A stretch of 64,000 nt of DNA. It comes from Streptomyces pristinaespiralis (lineage in GTDB: Bacteria > Actinomycetota > Actinomycetes > Streptomycetales > Streptomycetaceae). The notes beneath the pieces are model-generated. The model was not told the DNA's origin. It did no database searches and saw only the letters and a list, made by a program, of their open reading frames with translations. Positions within the stretch are counted from its first letter, which is position 1, and the number at the start of each line of letters is the position of its first letter. The stretch is taken from positions 1,922,001 to 1,986,000 of the forward strand of contig NZ_CP011340.1 of assembly GCF_001278075.1 (NCBI RefSeq), written 5' to 3'. A program made the position numbers and the translations under genes. Shown here one piece after another: positions 1-8,067 of the stretch.

Positions 1-785
1 GGCCCTTCCTGTCCGCTCCGGTCGGAACCCTCGGCGCCGGCGGGGTCGTTGGTGGTGGACGACAGCAGGGCGAGCGTGCACAGGCCGGGGTCGGCGACCT
101 CACCGCGGGCGGGCGGGGTGCGCTCGACGGCCCGCAGCAGCAGCCCGTCCGCCTGGACGATCTTGCTGGTGCCGGCGACGGCGGTCGCGGCCAGCGCGGG
201 GGCCGCGGTGTCCGCGTCGGAGAGCACGGTGGTCGAGGCGTCCAGCGCCTGACCGGTGAGGCCGGGGAGGGACAGCGCGGCGGCCTGGTCGAGGAGTTCG
301 GTGAGGTGCTGGCCGAGTTTGCGGTTGTAGAGCCGGATCACCAGCCGCAGGTGGGGGTTGAGTCTGCGTGCGGCGAGCGCGGCCCGGATGTTCGTCTCGT
401 CGTCGTCGTGGACCAGGGCCAGTGCGGCGGCCCGGCCGACGCCGGCTTCGAGGAGTACCGCCTCGTCGAGCTCCAGGGTCTCGATGACCCTGGGCAGATC
501 GGGCGGCGGGGTGTCGCCCGGAGCGGTGGGCACGGTGGTGCCGACGGCCCTGGTCATGACGGCGGACATCCGGCCGAACAGGGCGGAGGCCCTGACCCGC
601 CCGGACAGGGGCAGTTCAGGGCTCCGTGAGGCCTGGGCGGCCGGTACGACGAGGGTGACCCGCTCGCCGTACACCTCGCGGAGTTCGCCGGCCAGCCGGT
701 GGACGAGGGCGTCGTCCCCACACACGATCATGTGGCCCTGGGCGGTGGGGGGTTGCGCCTGATGAGGGAGTGAGGAGGAGGACAC
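1..785 (-). CDS. TrkA-N/NAD-binding (RCK-like) protein, 3' part cut by window edge
   Basis: Minus-strand gene whose C-terminus lies beyond position 1. The N-terminus (VCGDDALVHRLAGEL) and a later segment (HDDDETNIRAALAARRLNP) resemble the Rossmann-like TrkA-N/RCK fold that senses NAD(H) and gates potassium uptake; actinomycete members are long cytoplasmic proteins with two such modules. Only about 260 residues are visible and no membrane segment is among them. The start is ambiguous: a GTG at 785 adds 18 residues before an internal ATG at 731 that begins MIVCGDD. Neither has a clear ribosome binding site. The true ligand and partner cannot be read from this fragment. Confidence 0.7.
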   Translation of the reverse strand, partial: MSSSSLPHQAQPPTAQGHMIVCGDDALVHRLAGELREVYGERVTLVVPAAQASRSPELPLSGRVRASALFGRMSAVMTRAVGTTVPTAPGDTPPPDLPRVIETLELDEAVLLEAGVGRAAALALVHDDDETNIRAALAARRLNPHLRLVIRLYNRKLGQHLTELLDQAAALSLPGLTGQALDASTTVLSDADTAAPALAATAVAGTSKIVQADGLLLRAVERTPPARGEVADPGLCTLALLSSTTNDPAGAEGSDRSGQEG

Positions 786-838
786 GCCCCATAGACTGCC
801 CTGCCCCACCGGCCGGTTGCGCCGCGGGGTCCTCGGGC

Positions 839-1825
839 CTACTCGTGCGTGTGCCCGTCCTCGCTCCCGTCATGGCTCTCCTCCGTGTTCCCCGGCGTGT
901 TCTGCCGCGTGTCGGTCCCCTGGCCGGGGGCGTCCGCCGTGACGACGGTGAACGCGGCGGTGCGGACCTTGCCTTCGTGCTTGAAGTCGAGGAACAGCCG
1001 GTACGCGCCGGGGCTCGGGGCCGTGGCGGTGAAGGTCACTTCGGGGCCGGGGCGGGTCGTGCCGTCACCGGGTTCGCCGCCGGGGTGGACGTGGAGGTAG
1101 GCGAGGTCACCGGAGCGCAGCGCCACCAGGTGTCCGTACGCCCCGAGGTACGGCTCGAGGTCGGTGACCGGGCGGCCGTCGCGGGAGACGCTCAGCTTCA
1201 GCTCGCCGGCCTTCGCGGGGCGCAGGGCGCCGTCGAGGGTGACGGTGTAGCCGTCGACCTTCGCCACCTTGGTGGCGGCGGGCAGCGGGGCGGGCCGGTA
1301 GTCGCCGGAGACCGCGAGGTCCGCGCCGAGGGTGAGGTTCTTCGCGCCCTCGGCGGCCGGGGTGAAGTCGGCGAAGAGGCGGTAGTCCCCCGCCTTCGGC
1401 AGGTCGGCGTCGATGCTCCAGGTGCCGTTCGCGGCCCTGGTGGGGTGCAGGTGGCGGTAGGTGCCGAGGTCGCGCGAGGCGAGGATGAGGTGGAGTTCCT
1501 TGTCGTGTTCGCGCTGGTAGGCGGTGACGGGCCGGCCGTCGCCGTCGCGGACGGTGAAGCGCAGTTCACTGGTCCGCCCGGCGACGACGCGCGGGGTGTC
1601 GAGGTCGAGGGTGTAGCCGCCCTCGGAGATCTGCAGCCCACCGGCGGCGGAGGGGCCGTGGCCGCCGGGCTCCTCCGAGGCCCGGCCGGTCGCCGGGTGC
1701 TCGGAGTGCGCGGCGGGCGGGGGTGCCGTGTCGACGGGCGCGACCACGTTTCCCACTCCGTATGCGGCTCCGAAGGAGGCGGCGAGCGCGGCTGCGAAGG
1801 CGGTGATCTTCATGGGGGTCTTCAT
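839..1825 (-). CDS. Exported His-rich protein, probable copper/heavy-metal associated
   Basis: 328 residues with an N-terminal signal sequence (MKTPMKITAFAAALAASFGA) and no further membrane segment. The mature part holds two related beta-rich modules. Each carries a cluster of histidines: YRHLHPT in the first, YGHLVAL then YLHVHPGG in the second. The C-terminus is also His/acid rich (HDGSEDGHTHE). This architecture is common in actinobacterial proteins of unknown function encoded near copper genes. A good GAGGAG site precedes the ATG at 1825; a second in-frame ATG lies at 1813. Two CsoR-like palindromes sit immediately upstream, so copper-responsive expression is likely. Metal binding and export are inferences from sequence; the family has no firmly assigned activity. 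Confidence 0.8.
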   Translation of the reverse strand: MKTPMKITAFAAALAASFGAAYGVGNVVAPVDTAPPPAAHSEHPATGRASEEPGGHGPSAAGGLQISEGGYTLDLDTPRVVAGRTSELRFTVRDGDGRPVTAYQREHDKELHLILASRDLGTYRHLHPTRAANGTWSIDADLPKAGDYRLFADFTPAAEGAKNLTLGADLAVSGDYRPAPLPAATKVAKVDGYTVTLDGALRPAKAGELKLSVSRDGRPVTDLEPYLGAYGHLVALRSGDLAYLHVHPGGEPGDGTTRPGPEVTFTATAPSPGAYRLFLDFKHEGKVRTAAFTVVTADAPGQGTDTRQNTPGNTEESHDGSEDGHTHE

Positions 1826-1843
1826 GACGTCTCCTCGGGAGAA

Positions 1844-1894
1844 ATACCCAGCGGGGGTATGAGAGCCACCTTAGCAGATACCCATGGGGGGTAT
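1844..1894. promoter_or_regulatory. Two CsoR-like operator palindromes
   Basis: Two 17-bp inverted repeats share the arms ATACCC and GGGTAT around 5-bp spacers: 1844-1860 (spacer AGCGG) and 1878-1894 (spacer ATGGG). Their centres are 34 bp apart. They lie 19 and 53 bp upstream of the start of the His-rich exported protein on the minus strand. The pattern matches the pseudopalindromic GC-rich sites known for CsoR copper sensors in Streptomyces and mycobacteria. No csoR gene is in this window, so the regulator would act from elsewhere. Confidence 0.7.
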
Positions 1895-1907
1895 GCAATG
1901 GGAGAAA

Positions 1908-1943
1908 GAAGAGGCGCCCGCCTGGATCGGCGGGCGCCTCTTC
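1908..1943 (-). terminator. Strong hairpin terminator after the alcohol dehydrogenase
   Basis: Perfect 15-bp inverted repeat (arms GAAGAGGCGCCCGCC at 1908-1922 and its complement at 1929-1943) with a 6-nt loop. On the minus strand it is followed by a short T-rich run. It lies 84 bp downstream of the dehydrogenase stop codon and just upstream of the CsoR-like sites, so it should insulate the metal-regulated gene. Confidence 0.8.
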
Positions 1944-2026
1944 CGGGCACCTTTTCCGGGGACGTCACCCCTGCGACAGCGACGCCGCCGCCCAGGCCGT
2001 GACCCGGCCGGCGGCGTCGAGGGCGA

Positions 2027-3088
2027 TCAGCGGGACGGATCCAGAAGGATCTTGTGGACACCGTCGGCGCGGCTGCTGAACAGTTCGTACGCCGCAGGGC
2101 CCTCGGAGAGCCCGAAGCGGTGGGAGACCACGGCTTCCGGGGTGATCCGGCCGGCGCGGGTGAGGGAGAAGAGGGCCGGCAGCTCGTAGTGCACGGAGCA
2201 CAGGCCGATGGCGAACTCCAGCTCCTTGACCTGGGCCAGCCCCATGTGGAAGGGGAAGGCCTCGTTCTGGCTGACCCCGACGACACTGACCCTTCCGGCC
2301 TGCCGGACGGCTCTGAGGGCGAGCTCGATGGTCGCGTCGGAGCCCACGGCCTCCACCACGGCGTCCGGGCCGCGTCCCCCTGTCATGTCGCGGATGGCCG
2401 CCCGGACGTCCTCCGCCTCGGCCCCCTCGACCGGCTCGACGCCCATAGTCGCGGCGAAGGCACGACGCTCGGCGACGAGGTCCACACCCAGCACCCTCGC
2501 GGCGCCCATGGCGAAGGCGGACTGGGCCGTCATGATGCCGACCGGTCCGAGGCCGATGACGAGCACCGTCTCGCCGGGTCGGATGCGGGCGCGGCGGCAG
2601 CCGTACCAGGCCGTGGGCGCGTTGTCGGTGAGGACCACGGCGGCCTCGTCGGAGATGTCCTCCGGCAGGCCCACCAGGTTCATGTCGGCGTAGGGCACCG
2701 CGAGGGCCTGGGCCTGGCTGCCGGGGAGCTGCGGGCTCACGCCGTAGCAGAGGTCGAGCAGGCTCTTGGCGCGCTCGCACCGGGCGGTGAACCCCGCCGC
2801 GCAGGTCGGGCACAGGGTGCAGCCGACCGACGCGGGCAGCATGACCCGGTCCCCGGGCCTGAAACGGGTGACCTGGTCGCCGGTCTCGACGACCACGCCG
2901 ACGCACTCGTGCCCCGGCGTGTAGCCCACCTCCGGGCTGAACGGGTTGCCGCCGTAGATGTGCAGGTCGCTGCCGCAGATGCCGGCCGCGGTGACCTGGA
3001 CGACCGCGTCCGTGGGTGCGGCGACGACCGGGTCGGGGACCTCCTCGAAGCGGATGTCATGACGGCCTTGGTAAGTCAGCGCCTTCAC
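2027..3088 (-). CDS. Zinc-dependent alcohol dehydrogenase family protein (MDR superfamily)
   Basis: 353 residues of the medium-chain dehydrogenase/reductase fold. Catalytic zinc ligands are visible in GICGSDLHIYGG and GHECVG, a structural-zinc cysteine cluster lies in CTLCPTCAAGFTARC, and the cofactor site is GLGPVGIM. NAD(P)-dependent oxidation of an alcohol or reduction of an aldehyde is expected; the substrate is unknown. The GTG start at 3088 follows a G-rich ribosome binding site. It overlaps the stop of the upstream reductase by 4 nt, so the two are translationally coupled and probably act on related substrates. Confidence 0.85.
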   Translation of the reverse strand: MKALTYQGRHDIRFEEVPDPVVAAPTDAVVQVTAAGICGSDLHIYGGNPFSPEVGYTPGHECVGVVVETGDQVTRFRPGDRVMLPASVGCTLCPTCAAGFTARCERAKSLLDLCYGVSPQLPGSQAQALAVPYADMNLVGLPEDISDEAAVVLTDNAPTAWYGCRRARIRPGETVLVIGLGPVGIMTAQSAFAMGAARVLGVDLVAERRAFAATMGVEPVEGAEAEDVRAAIRDMTGGRGPDAVVEAVGSDATIELALRAVRQAGRVSVVGVSQNEAFPFHMGLAQVKELEFAIGLCSVHYELPALFSLTRAGRITPEAVVSHRFGLSEGPAAYELFSSRADGVHKILLDPSR

Positions 3089-4134
3089 CGGCTCCCACCC
3101 TCCCCTATGGCTGTGCCTGTACTGTGCCCATCCGCGACCTCGAGAACCAGCTTTCCGTGGTTCTCCCCGCGGAACAGCCGCATCAGCGTCCGCGGGAACG
3201 CCTCGACCCCTCCGGGCACCACGTCCTCCAGCGACGTGAGCCGGCCCTCCGCCCGCCAGGCGGCGAGCTGCGCGATGCCCTCCGCGTAGCGGTCGGCGTA
3301 GTCGAACACCACCATGCCCGTCATGGAGGCTCGATTGACCAGCAGGGACATGTAGTTGGCGGGGCCCTGCGGCCGGGTGCTGTTGTACTGCGAGACCGCA
3401 CCGCAGATGACGACGCGGGCCCCGCGCGCCAGCCGCAGCAGCACGGCGTCGAGGATGTCGCCGCCGACGTTGTCGAAGTACACGTCGACGCCGTCGGGGG
3501 CGTGCTCGCGCAGCGCCTTGCGGACGTCCTCGCTCTGGTAGTCGATCGCCGCGTCGAACCCGAACTCGTCGACCACCAGACGGCATTTGCGCTCACCGCC
3601 GGCTATGCCGATGACCCGGCAGCCCAGGATCTTGGCGATCTGGCCGACGATGCTGCCGACGGCTCCGGCCGCGCCGGAGACCACGACGGTCTGGCCCGGC
3701 TCTGGACGTCCGATGTCGATGAGGCCGAAGTAGGCCGTCAGGCCCGACATGCCGAGCGTGCCGAGATAGGTCGGCAGCGGCGCCGCGGCCGGGTCGACCT
3801 TGGTGACACCGCGTCCGTCGGAGAGGCAGAACTCCTGCACGCCGAAGGTGCCCGACACATGGTCGCCGACGGCGAAGCCGGGGTGCCGGGAGGCGGTCAC
3901 CCGGCCCACCGCGCCGGCGCGCATCACCTCACCGAGCTCCACCGGCCGGATGTAGGACCTGCCGGCGTTCATCCAGCCGCGCATCGCCGGGTCGATCGAC
4001 AGGTACAGGACCTGCACCAGGAACTCCCCGTCGGCCGGCTCGCCGACGGGCTCCTCGACGTGCTGCCAGTCGGTGTCCCGCGGCTCGCCCGCGGGACGTG
4101 CGGCCAGGCGCACCTGGCGGTTGCTTGTGGTCAT
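3085..4134 (-). CDS. NADP-dependent oxidoreductase, LTB4-DH/CurA-like enone reductase
   Basis: 349 residues of the zinc-free MDR branch. Family signatures are LSIDPAMRGWM near the N-terminus and the cofactor segment VSGAAGAVGSIVGQIAKILG. Relatives reduce alpha,beta-unsaturated ketones with NADPH (leukotriene B4 dehydrogenase, prostaglandin and curcumin reductases). The start at 4134 (MTTSNRQVRL) has an AGGAG site about 10 nt upstream. First gene of a two-gene unit with the zinc dehydrogenase, with overlapping stop and start. Likely role: detoxification of reactive enones, with the neighbour handling the carbonyl or alcohol product. This pathway link is inference. Confidence 0.85.
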   Translation of the reverse strand: MTTSNRQVRLAARPAGEPRDTDWQHVEEPVGEPADGEFLVQVLYLSIDPAMRGWMNAGRSYIRPVELGEVMRAGAVGRVTASRHPGFAVGDHVSGTFGVQEFCLSDGRGVTKVDPAAAPLPTYLGTLGMSGLTAYFGLIDIGRPEPGQTVVVSGAAGAVGSIVGQIAKILGCRVIGIAGGERKCRLVVDEFGFDAAIDYQSEDVRKALREHAPDGVDVYFDNVGGDILDAVLLRLARGARVVICGAVSQYNSTRPQGPANYMSLLVNRASMTGMVVFDYADRYAEGIAQLAAWRAEGRLTSLEDVVPGGVEAFPRTLMRLFRGENHGKLVLEVADGHSTGTAIGEGGSR

Positions 4135-4418
4135 CTCCGGCTGCTCCTGCGTTCGGCGGTGGATCCGGGCCGGCGGGCACAGCCGGCAGGCTGTCCGTCG
4201 CCGTGTACCGACGCACCACCGGGCATACCGGCCAGTCGGTACGTCGTCGTGAGCGTACGGGCGCGCCCCGCCCGGCACAAGAGGACTCCGGTGCGACATA
4301 CGCCGCGGACCCCGGCCACGGCGCACTGACGCCACCCGGCAGCCGGTCCCGGTGCCCGGCCGGCGGGTCGGGTCCGGCGCCGGGGCCCGACCTCCGCGCA
4401 CCCATGGGGCCAGGTAAT

Positions 4419-4438
4419 AGCCACTTTTTTGTGGGTAC
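4419..4438. promoter_or_regulatory. Imperfect inverted repeat, possible regulator site
   Basis: Arms TAGCCAC and GTGGGTA flank a T6 spacer, with one mismatch in 7+7 bp. It sits between the HxlR regulator gene and the reductase operon in an AT-rich island. HxlR-type dimers bind such palindromes, but the regulator bound here is unknown; a small T-loop hairpin is the alternative. Confidence 0.35.
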
Positions 4439-4472
4439 TTGTCGCCGGATGCACGCGAGGCGAATCTGATCA

Positions 4473-4494
4473 CGGGCGCCGGAAAGGGCGCCCG
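4473..4494 (-). terminator. Hairpin downstream of the HxlR gene
   Basis: Arms CGGGCGCC (4473-4480) and GGCGCCCG (4487-4494) around loop GGAAAG. It lies 34 bp beyond the stop of the minus-strand HxlR gene and probably ends its transcript. Confidence 0.55.
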
Positions 4495-4527
4495 GATCCG
4501 GACGGACGGGAGGGGGACGGGAGGAAT

Positions 4528-4893
4528 TCAGGAGGTCGAGCGGGCCTCCGCAAGCCTCTCCAGACGGCGGTGACCCCAGTCGGAGACGGGGGCCAGCACC
4601 TGTGAGAGTTCGCGGCCGAAGCCGGTGAGGGAGTACACCGTCTTCAGCGGCAGCACGTCGTGCACCTCCCGGTGCACGAGCCCGTCGGCCTCCATCTCCC
4701 GGAGCGCCTGGGTCAGCACCTTCTCGCTGAGGCCCGGCAGTCGCCGGCGCAGTTCACCGGGGCGCTGCGGACCGGACTCCAGCAACCACAGCAGCGCCGT
4801 CTTCCACTTGCCGTCGATCACAGCGATCGCGGCGGTCACTCCGCAGACACCCGTGTCCTGGGACCGACTGCGTGTCATCTTCACCCCGTTCAT
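4528..4893 (-). CDS. HxlR family winged-helix transcriptional regulator
   Basis: 121 residues. The HxlR hallmark CGVTAAIAVIDGKWKTALLWLL is followed by a winged helix (PGELRRRLPGLSEKVLTQALREMEADGLV) and the wing segment VYSLTGFGREL. These small dimeric regulators often respond to aldehydes or oxidants and control an adjacent, divergent oxidoreductase, which is exactly the arrangement here: the imine-reductase-like gene starts 35 bp away on the other strand. ATG at 4893 is used; a second in-frame ATG at 4878 would shorten it by 5 residues. The conserved N-terminal Cys may be a redox sensor; that is inference. Confidence 0.88.
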   Translation of the reverse strand: MNGVKMTRSRSQDTGVCGVTAAIAVIDGKWKTALLWLLESGPQRPGELRRRLPGLSEKVLTQALREMEADGLVHREVHDVLPLKTVYSLTGFGRELSQVLAPVSDWGHRRLERLAEARSTS

Positions 4894-4927
4894 CCCTATA
4901 TACCCTGAAACTTACAGGAGTTGAGCC

Positions 4928-5815
4928 ATGTCATCGCGCTACGAACAGTCTGCCGTCACCGTCCTCGGCCTGGGGCCGATGGGCCGTGCCCTGGCCCGTG
5001 CGCTCCTGGACGCGGGCCTGCCCACCACGGTCTGGAACCGGACGCCCGGCAGGGACCGCGAGCTGGTCGAGCAGGGCGCGGCCGGCGCCCGGACGCCCGA
5101 GGAGGCGGTCGCCGCGAGCCCTCTGACCCTAATCTGCGTCGTGAACTACGACGCGGCGGACGCCGTGCTGCGGCGCGACGCGGTCACGGACGCACTCAAG
5201 GGCCGCGCCGTGGTGAACCTGACCGCCGACACCCCGAACCGGGCCCGCGACACCGCACGGTGGGCGGCGGAGCACGGCATCCGCTATCTGGACGGCGCGA
5301 TCATGACGCCGACCACGACCATCGGGACACCGGCCGCGGTGTTCATCCACAGCGGCCCCGAGGAGCTCTACCAGGAGCACCGGCCGGTGTGGGAGGCGCT
5401 GGGCGGCACCCACACCCACCTCGGCGAGGACATCGGCCGGGCGGCGGCCTACGACATCGCGTTGCTGGACATCTTCTGGACCGCGATGGCGGGCTATGCG
5501 CACGCCCTCGCGGTGGCGGGTGCGGAAGGCGTCACCGCCCGTGAACTGGCGCCGTTCGCCCAGGGCATCGGCGCGATCCTGCCACCGCTCTTCGGGGAGG
5601 TCGCCGGGGAAGTGGACGACGGCACCTTCTCCGGCGAGGGCAACCCGCTCACTTCGGCGGTGTCGTCCATGGCCCATGTCGTCGAGACCTCAGAGGCACA
5701 CGGCATCGACGCGGGCGTGATGCGCGCCGCCGAGGGCATGGCACGCCGCGCCGTCGGACTGGGACACGGCGCGGACGGTTTCGTCCGCATCGCCGAAGTC
5801 CTCGGCCGCCGCTGA
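4928..5815 (+). CDS. Imine-reductase-like NAD(P)-dependent oxidoreductase
   Basis: 295 residues of the 6-phosphogluconate dehydrogenase/beta-hydroxyacid dehydrogenase fold. The Rossmann motif GLGPMG and the NADPH-selective NRTPGR follow directly from the N-terminus. The C-terminal helical domain contains AAYDIALLDIFWTA; D176 occupies the position where R-type imine reductases carry their catalytic aspartate. There is no lysine typical of true hydroxyacid dehydrogenases at the usual place. Streptomyces imine reductases reduce cyclic imines and some catalyse reductive amination; the native substrate is usually unknown. An AGGAG site is well spaced before ATG 4928. Probably regulated by the divergent HxlR protein. 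Confidence 0.82.
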   Translation: MSSRYEQSAVTVLGLGPMGRALARALLDAGLPTTVWNRTPGRDRELVEQGAAGARTPEEAVAASPLTLICVVNYDAADAVLRRDAVTDALKGRAVVNLTADTPNRARDTARWAAEHGIRYLDGAIMTPTTTIGTPAAVFIHSGPEELYQEHRPVWEALGGTHTHLGEDIGRAAAYDIALLDIFWTAMAGYAHALAVAGAEGVTARELAPFAQGIGAILPPLFGEVAGEVDDGTFSGEGNPLTSAVSSMAHVVETSEAHGIDAGVMRAAEGMARRAVGLGHGADGFVRIAEVLGRR

Positions 5816-5890
5816 GGACACGGGCGAGGGACCGGCACCCGGCCGATCGGCACGCCCGAGTGGCAGCCCGGCCGAAGGGCACGGCTGCGG

Positions 5891-5916
5891 CGGCTGCCGC
5901 TCAGGAGCGGCAGCCG
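5891..5916. terminator. Bidirectional hairpin terminator
   Basis: Arms CGGCTGCCGCT and AGCGGCAGCCG (11 bp, perfect) around loop CAGG. It lies between the convergent ends of the imine-reductase-like gene (stop 5815) and the binding-protein gene (stop 5954). Confidence 0.75.
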
Positions 5917-5953
5917 TCTCCCGGCGGCGTCCCGGCCCCTGGGCGCGCCCGCC

Positions 5954-6823
5954 TCATGCCCCGAGGACTTCGGCGACCGCTCCGAAGTAGCGTGCGTGCG
6001 CGGACGCGCTGGGCGGGATCTCCGGGTTCCACGGCAGGAGCCGGGCACGGTCCCGGAGTTCGTCCCAGTGCGCCGCCCCCCGCAACCGCTCGACGGGGAA
6101 GGCGTTGGCCCGCACGTCCACCAGGACCACGTCCGGTTCCAGCCGGGCGGCTGCGGCCCAGTCGGTGGTGGACCAGTTGATCCCGGCGCCCGGTTCCGGC
6201 TCGGCCAGGCCGACGCCGCATTCCGACAGCGCCCGCAGATCGGACCACGCCCCGGGCCTGGCGAGATGGACACTGTCCTGCCCCGCCGGCGACAGCGCCA
6301 GGACCCGCACACCGGCCGCCTCGGCCGCGGCGGCGCCCAACCGCGCGCGGGCAGCCGCGAGTGAGGCCGCGGCGGACGGATCGGGCGCCGCGCCGAGAGA
6401 GCCCGCCAGCGCGTCGAACCGCTCACGCACCTCGTCGAACGAACGCCCCTGGCCCACGTCGAGCACGACGACCGGGACGCGTTCCTCCAGGTACTTGGCC
6501 GTGTCCGGCTCCAGGCCGTAGATCTGGTCGGAGCCGTACGCCACGGCCACCACCAGGTCCGGACGGGCGGCCAGGACGGCGTCCGCGTCGACACCCGGGC
6601 CCGACCCGAGGTAACTCACCTCGGTCAGCGGCAGGTCACCGGACTTGGCGGGGTCGGGGCCCGCGCCGTCGTGGGCGGAGCCGAATACTCCGGCCGGCAG
6701 GAGCCCGTGGTCGAACAGCGCGGCGCCCGCCTGTATGTAGGTGACCGTCCGGGCCGGGGTGCGCGGTGCGGAAGCCAGCCGCCCGCGGTCGTCGAAGAAC
6801 TCCCAGTGCGATTGTGGCGCCAT
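5954..6823 (-). CDS. FecB/BtuF-like ABC solute-binding protein lacking a signal peptide
   Basis: 289 residues with the class III periplasmic-binding fold used for iron-siderophores and cobalamin: two lobes, with segments DADAVLAARPDLVVAVAYG and LEPDVVLVDVRA typical of the family. The N-terminus (MAPQSHWEFFDDRGRLASAP) is soluble. There is no hydrophobic h-region, no twin-arginine motif and no lipobox cysteine, so it appears cytoplasmic. No permease or ATPase gene is adjacent. It may be an intracellular iron-chelate handling protein or a decommissioned importer subunit; neither is proven. The start at 6823 is preceded by a GGGGGGC stretch; no in-frame upstream extension would supply a signal. 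Confidence 0.8.
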   Translation of the reverse strand: MAPQSHWEFFDDRGRLASAPRTPARTVTYIQAGAALFDHGLLPAGVFGSAHDGAGPDPAKSGDLPLTEVSYLGSGPGVDADAVLAARPDLVVAVAYGSDQIYGLEPDTAKYLEERVPVVVLDVGQGRSFDEVRERFDALAGSLGAAPDPSAAASLAAARARLGAAAAEAAGVRVLALSPAGQDSVHLARPGAWSDLRALSECGVGLAEPEPGAGINWSTTDWAAAARLEPDVVLVDVRANAFPVERLRGAAHWDELRDRARLLPWNPEIPPSASAHARYFGAVAEVLGA

Positions 6824-6946
6824 GCGGCCGAGCCCCCCACGTCGAGCGGTCGTTCGGTGGTGTCGCTGTCCACGTTTGACTGCCCCACCGCCCGCCGCCT
6901 CACGCCTCGCGGGCGCCGCTGTTTCGGCTCTCCGGGACGGAGCCGG

Positions 6947-8062
6947 TCAGCGCGGCGCGGCGGCGGGCAGGGACACCTCGAAGCGGCAGCCACCGCTCAC
7001 GTTGCTCACCTCCGCGCGGCCCGCGTGCGCCTCGACGATGCCGCGGACGATGGCCAGGCCAAGACCCGCGCCGGCAGGCGGCGTACGGGCCTGGGAGCCC
7101 CGCCAGCCCGTGTCGAACACGCGGGGCAGATCCTCCTCGGGAATGCCGCCGCAGCCGTCGGTCACGGAGAGCACCACCCAGTCCTCGCGCCGTTCCGCCG
7201 CGACGGCGACCGTGCCGTCGGCGGGGGTCCGGCGGATGGCGTTCACGAGCAGGTTGGCGAGGACCCGGGTCATCTCCTTGCCGTCGACCTCGACCGGGAC
7301 CGGCTCGACGCCGTCACCGACCAGACGCACCCCGTGCTCACGGGCCAGCGGGTCGGCGCCCGCGAGAGCCTCCCCCACCAGGTCGTAGAGCGACATCCGG
7401 GTCGGGGTCAGCGCGAGCGCGCCCGCGTGGATACGGGACAGCTCGAAGAGGTCGCCGACCATCGAGTTGAGCCGGTCGACCTCGGTGCGGATCTGACGGA
7501 AGTAGCGGTCGGGGTCCTGCACCACGCCGTCCTCCAGCGCCTCCGACATGGCGCGCAGACCGGCGAGCGGCGTGCGCAGATCGTGGGAGATCCAGGCGAC
7601 GAGCTCACGCCGGGACGTCTCGAGGGCGCGTTCCCGTTCCCTGGACTCGGCGAGCCGGTCGCTGGTGGCTGCCAGTTCCCTGCTGAGCGCCTCCAGTTCC
7701 GCCGTGGAAGGGACGCCGGGCGCTGCGAACGAACCGCCGTCCCCGAACGACCGTGCGGCAAGGGCCAGTTCACGGCTGCGTGCGACGACCCATCTGCCGA
7801 GCAGCAGGGCCGTCGCCAGGGAGACGACGGCCGCCATCGCCACGACCATGGTGACCACGGTCAGGTCGTGCGGCGACAGGAACATCGCCTGCGCCACCGC
7901 GAGGGTGCCCGCCAGCATGGCGGTGACGGTCACCGCCGCGACCACGGTCAGCGACACCACGACGGAGCGGTGCCGCAGCACCCGCAGCACCAGGGCACCG
8001 ACGATCCCGGCCGCGGCGGCGCCCATCAGGGCGTAGCACGCGATCAGCAGCATGTCCCGCAC
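6947..8062 (-). CDS. Membrane sensor histidine kinase
   Basis: 371 residues. Three to four hydrophobic segments occupy residues 1-90, then a linker/coiled-coil region, the phospho-acceptor motif WISHDLRTPLAGL (H160), the N box NLLVNAIRRTP, the ATP-lid motif DGCGGIPEEDLPRVFD and GAGLGLAIVRGIVEAH. No large extracytoplasmic sensor domain is visible, suggesting it senses within the membrane. The GTG start at 8062 lies 5 nt past the response-regulator stop with AAGAGGG upstream, so the pair is co-transcribed and probably translationally coupled. Stimulus unknown. Confidence 0.88.
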   Translation of the reverse strand: MRDMLLIACYALMGAAAAGIVGALVLRVLRHRSVVVSLTVVAAVTVTAMLAGTLAVAQAMFLSPHDLTVVTMVVAMAAVVSLATALLLGRWVVARSRELALAARSFGDGGSFAAPGVPSTAELEALSRELAATSDRLAESRERERALETSRRELVAWISHDLRTPLAGLRAMSEALEDGVVQDPDRYFRQIRTEVDRLNSMVGDLFELSRIHAGALALTPTRMSLYDLVGEALAGADPLAREHGVRLVGDGVEPVPVEVDGKEMTRVLANLLVNAIRRTPADGTVAVAAERREDWVVLSVTDGCGGIPEEDLPRVFDTGWRGSQARTPPAGAGLGLAIVRGIVEAHAGRAEVSNVSGGCRFEVSLPAAAPR

Positions 8063-8067
8063 GGCGA

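Larger units (their letters stand above)
4135..4527. other. Gene-free spacer upstream of the reductase operon
   Basis: No credible coding sequence. It contains the promoter region of the reductase pair, an imperfect palindrome at 4419-4438 and a terminator hairpin at 4473-4494. The stretch from 4411 to 4445 is conspicuously AT-rich for this genome. Confidence 0.6.

Noticed and set aside
770..2002. 410-codon plus-strand open frame opposite the His-rich protein
   Set aside because: Antisense shadow: low-complexity Gly/Val/Arg translation, no domain, and it runs across the CsoR-like sites and terminator. The minus-strand gene has signal peptide, motifs and ribosome binding site.
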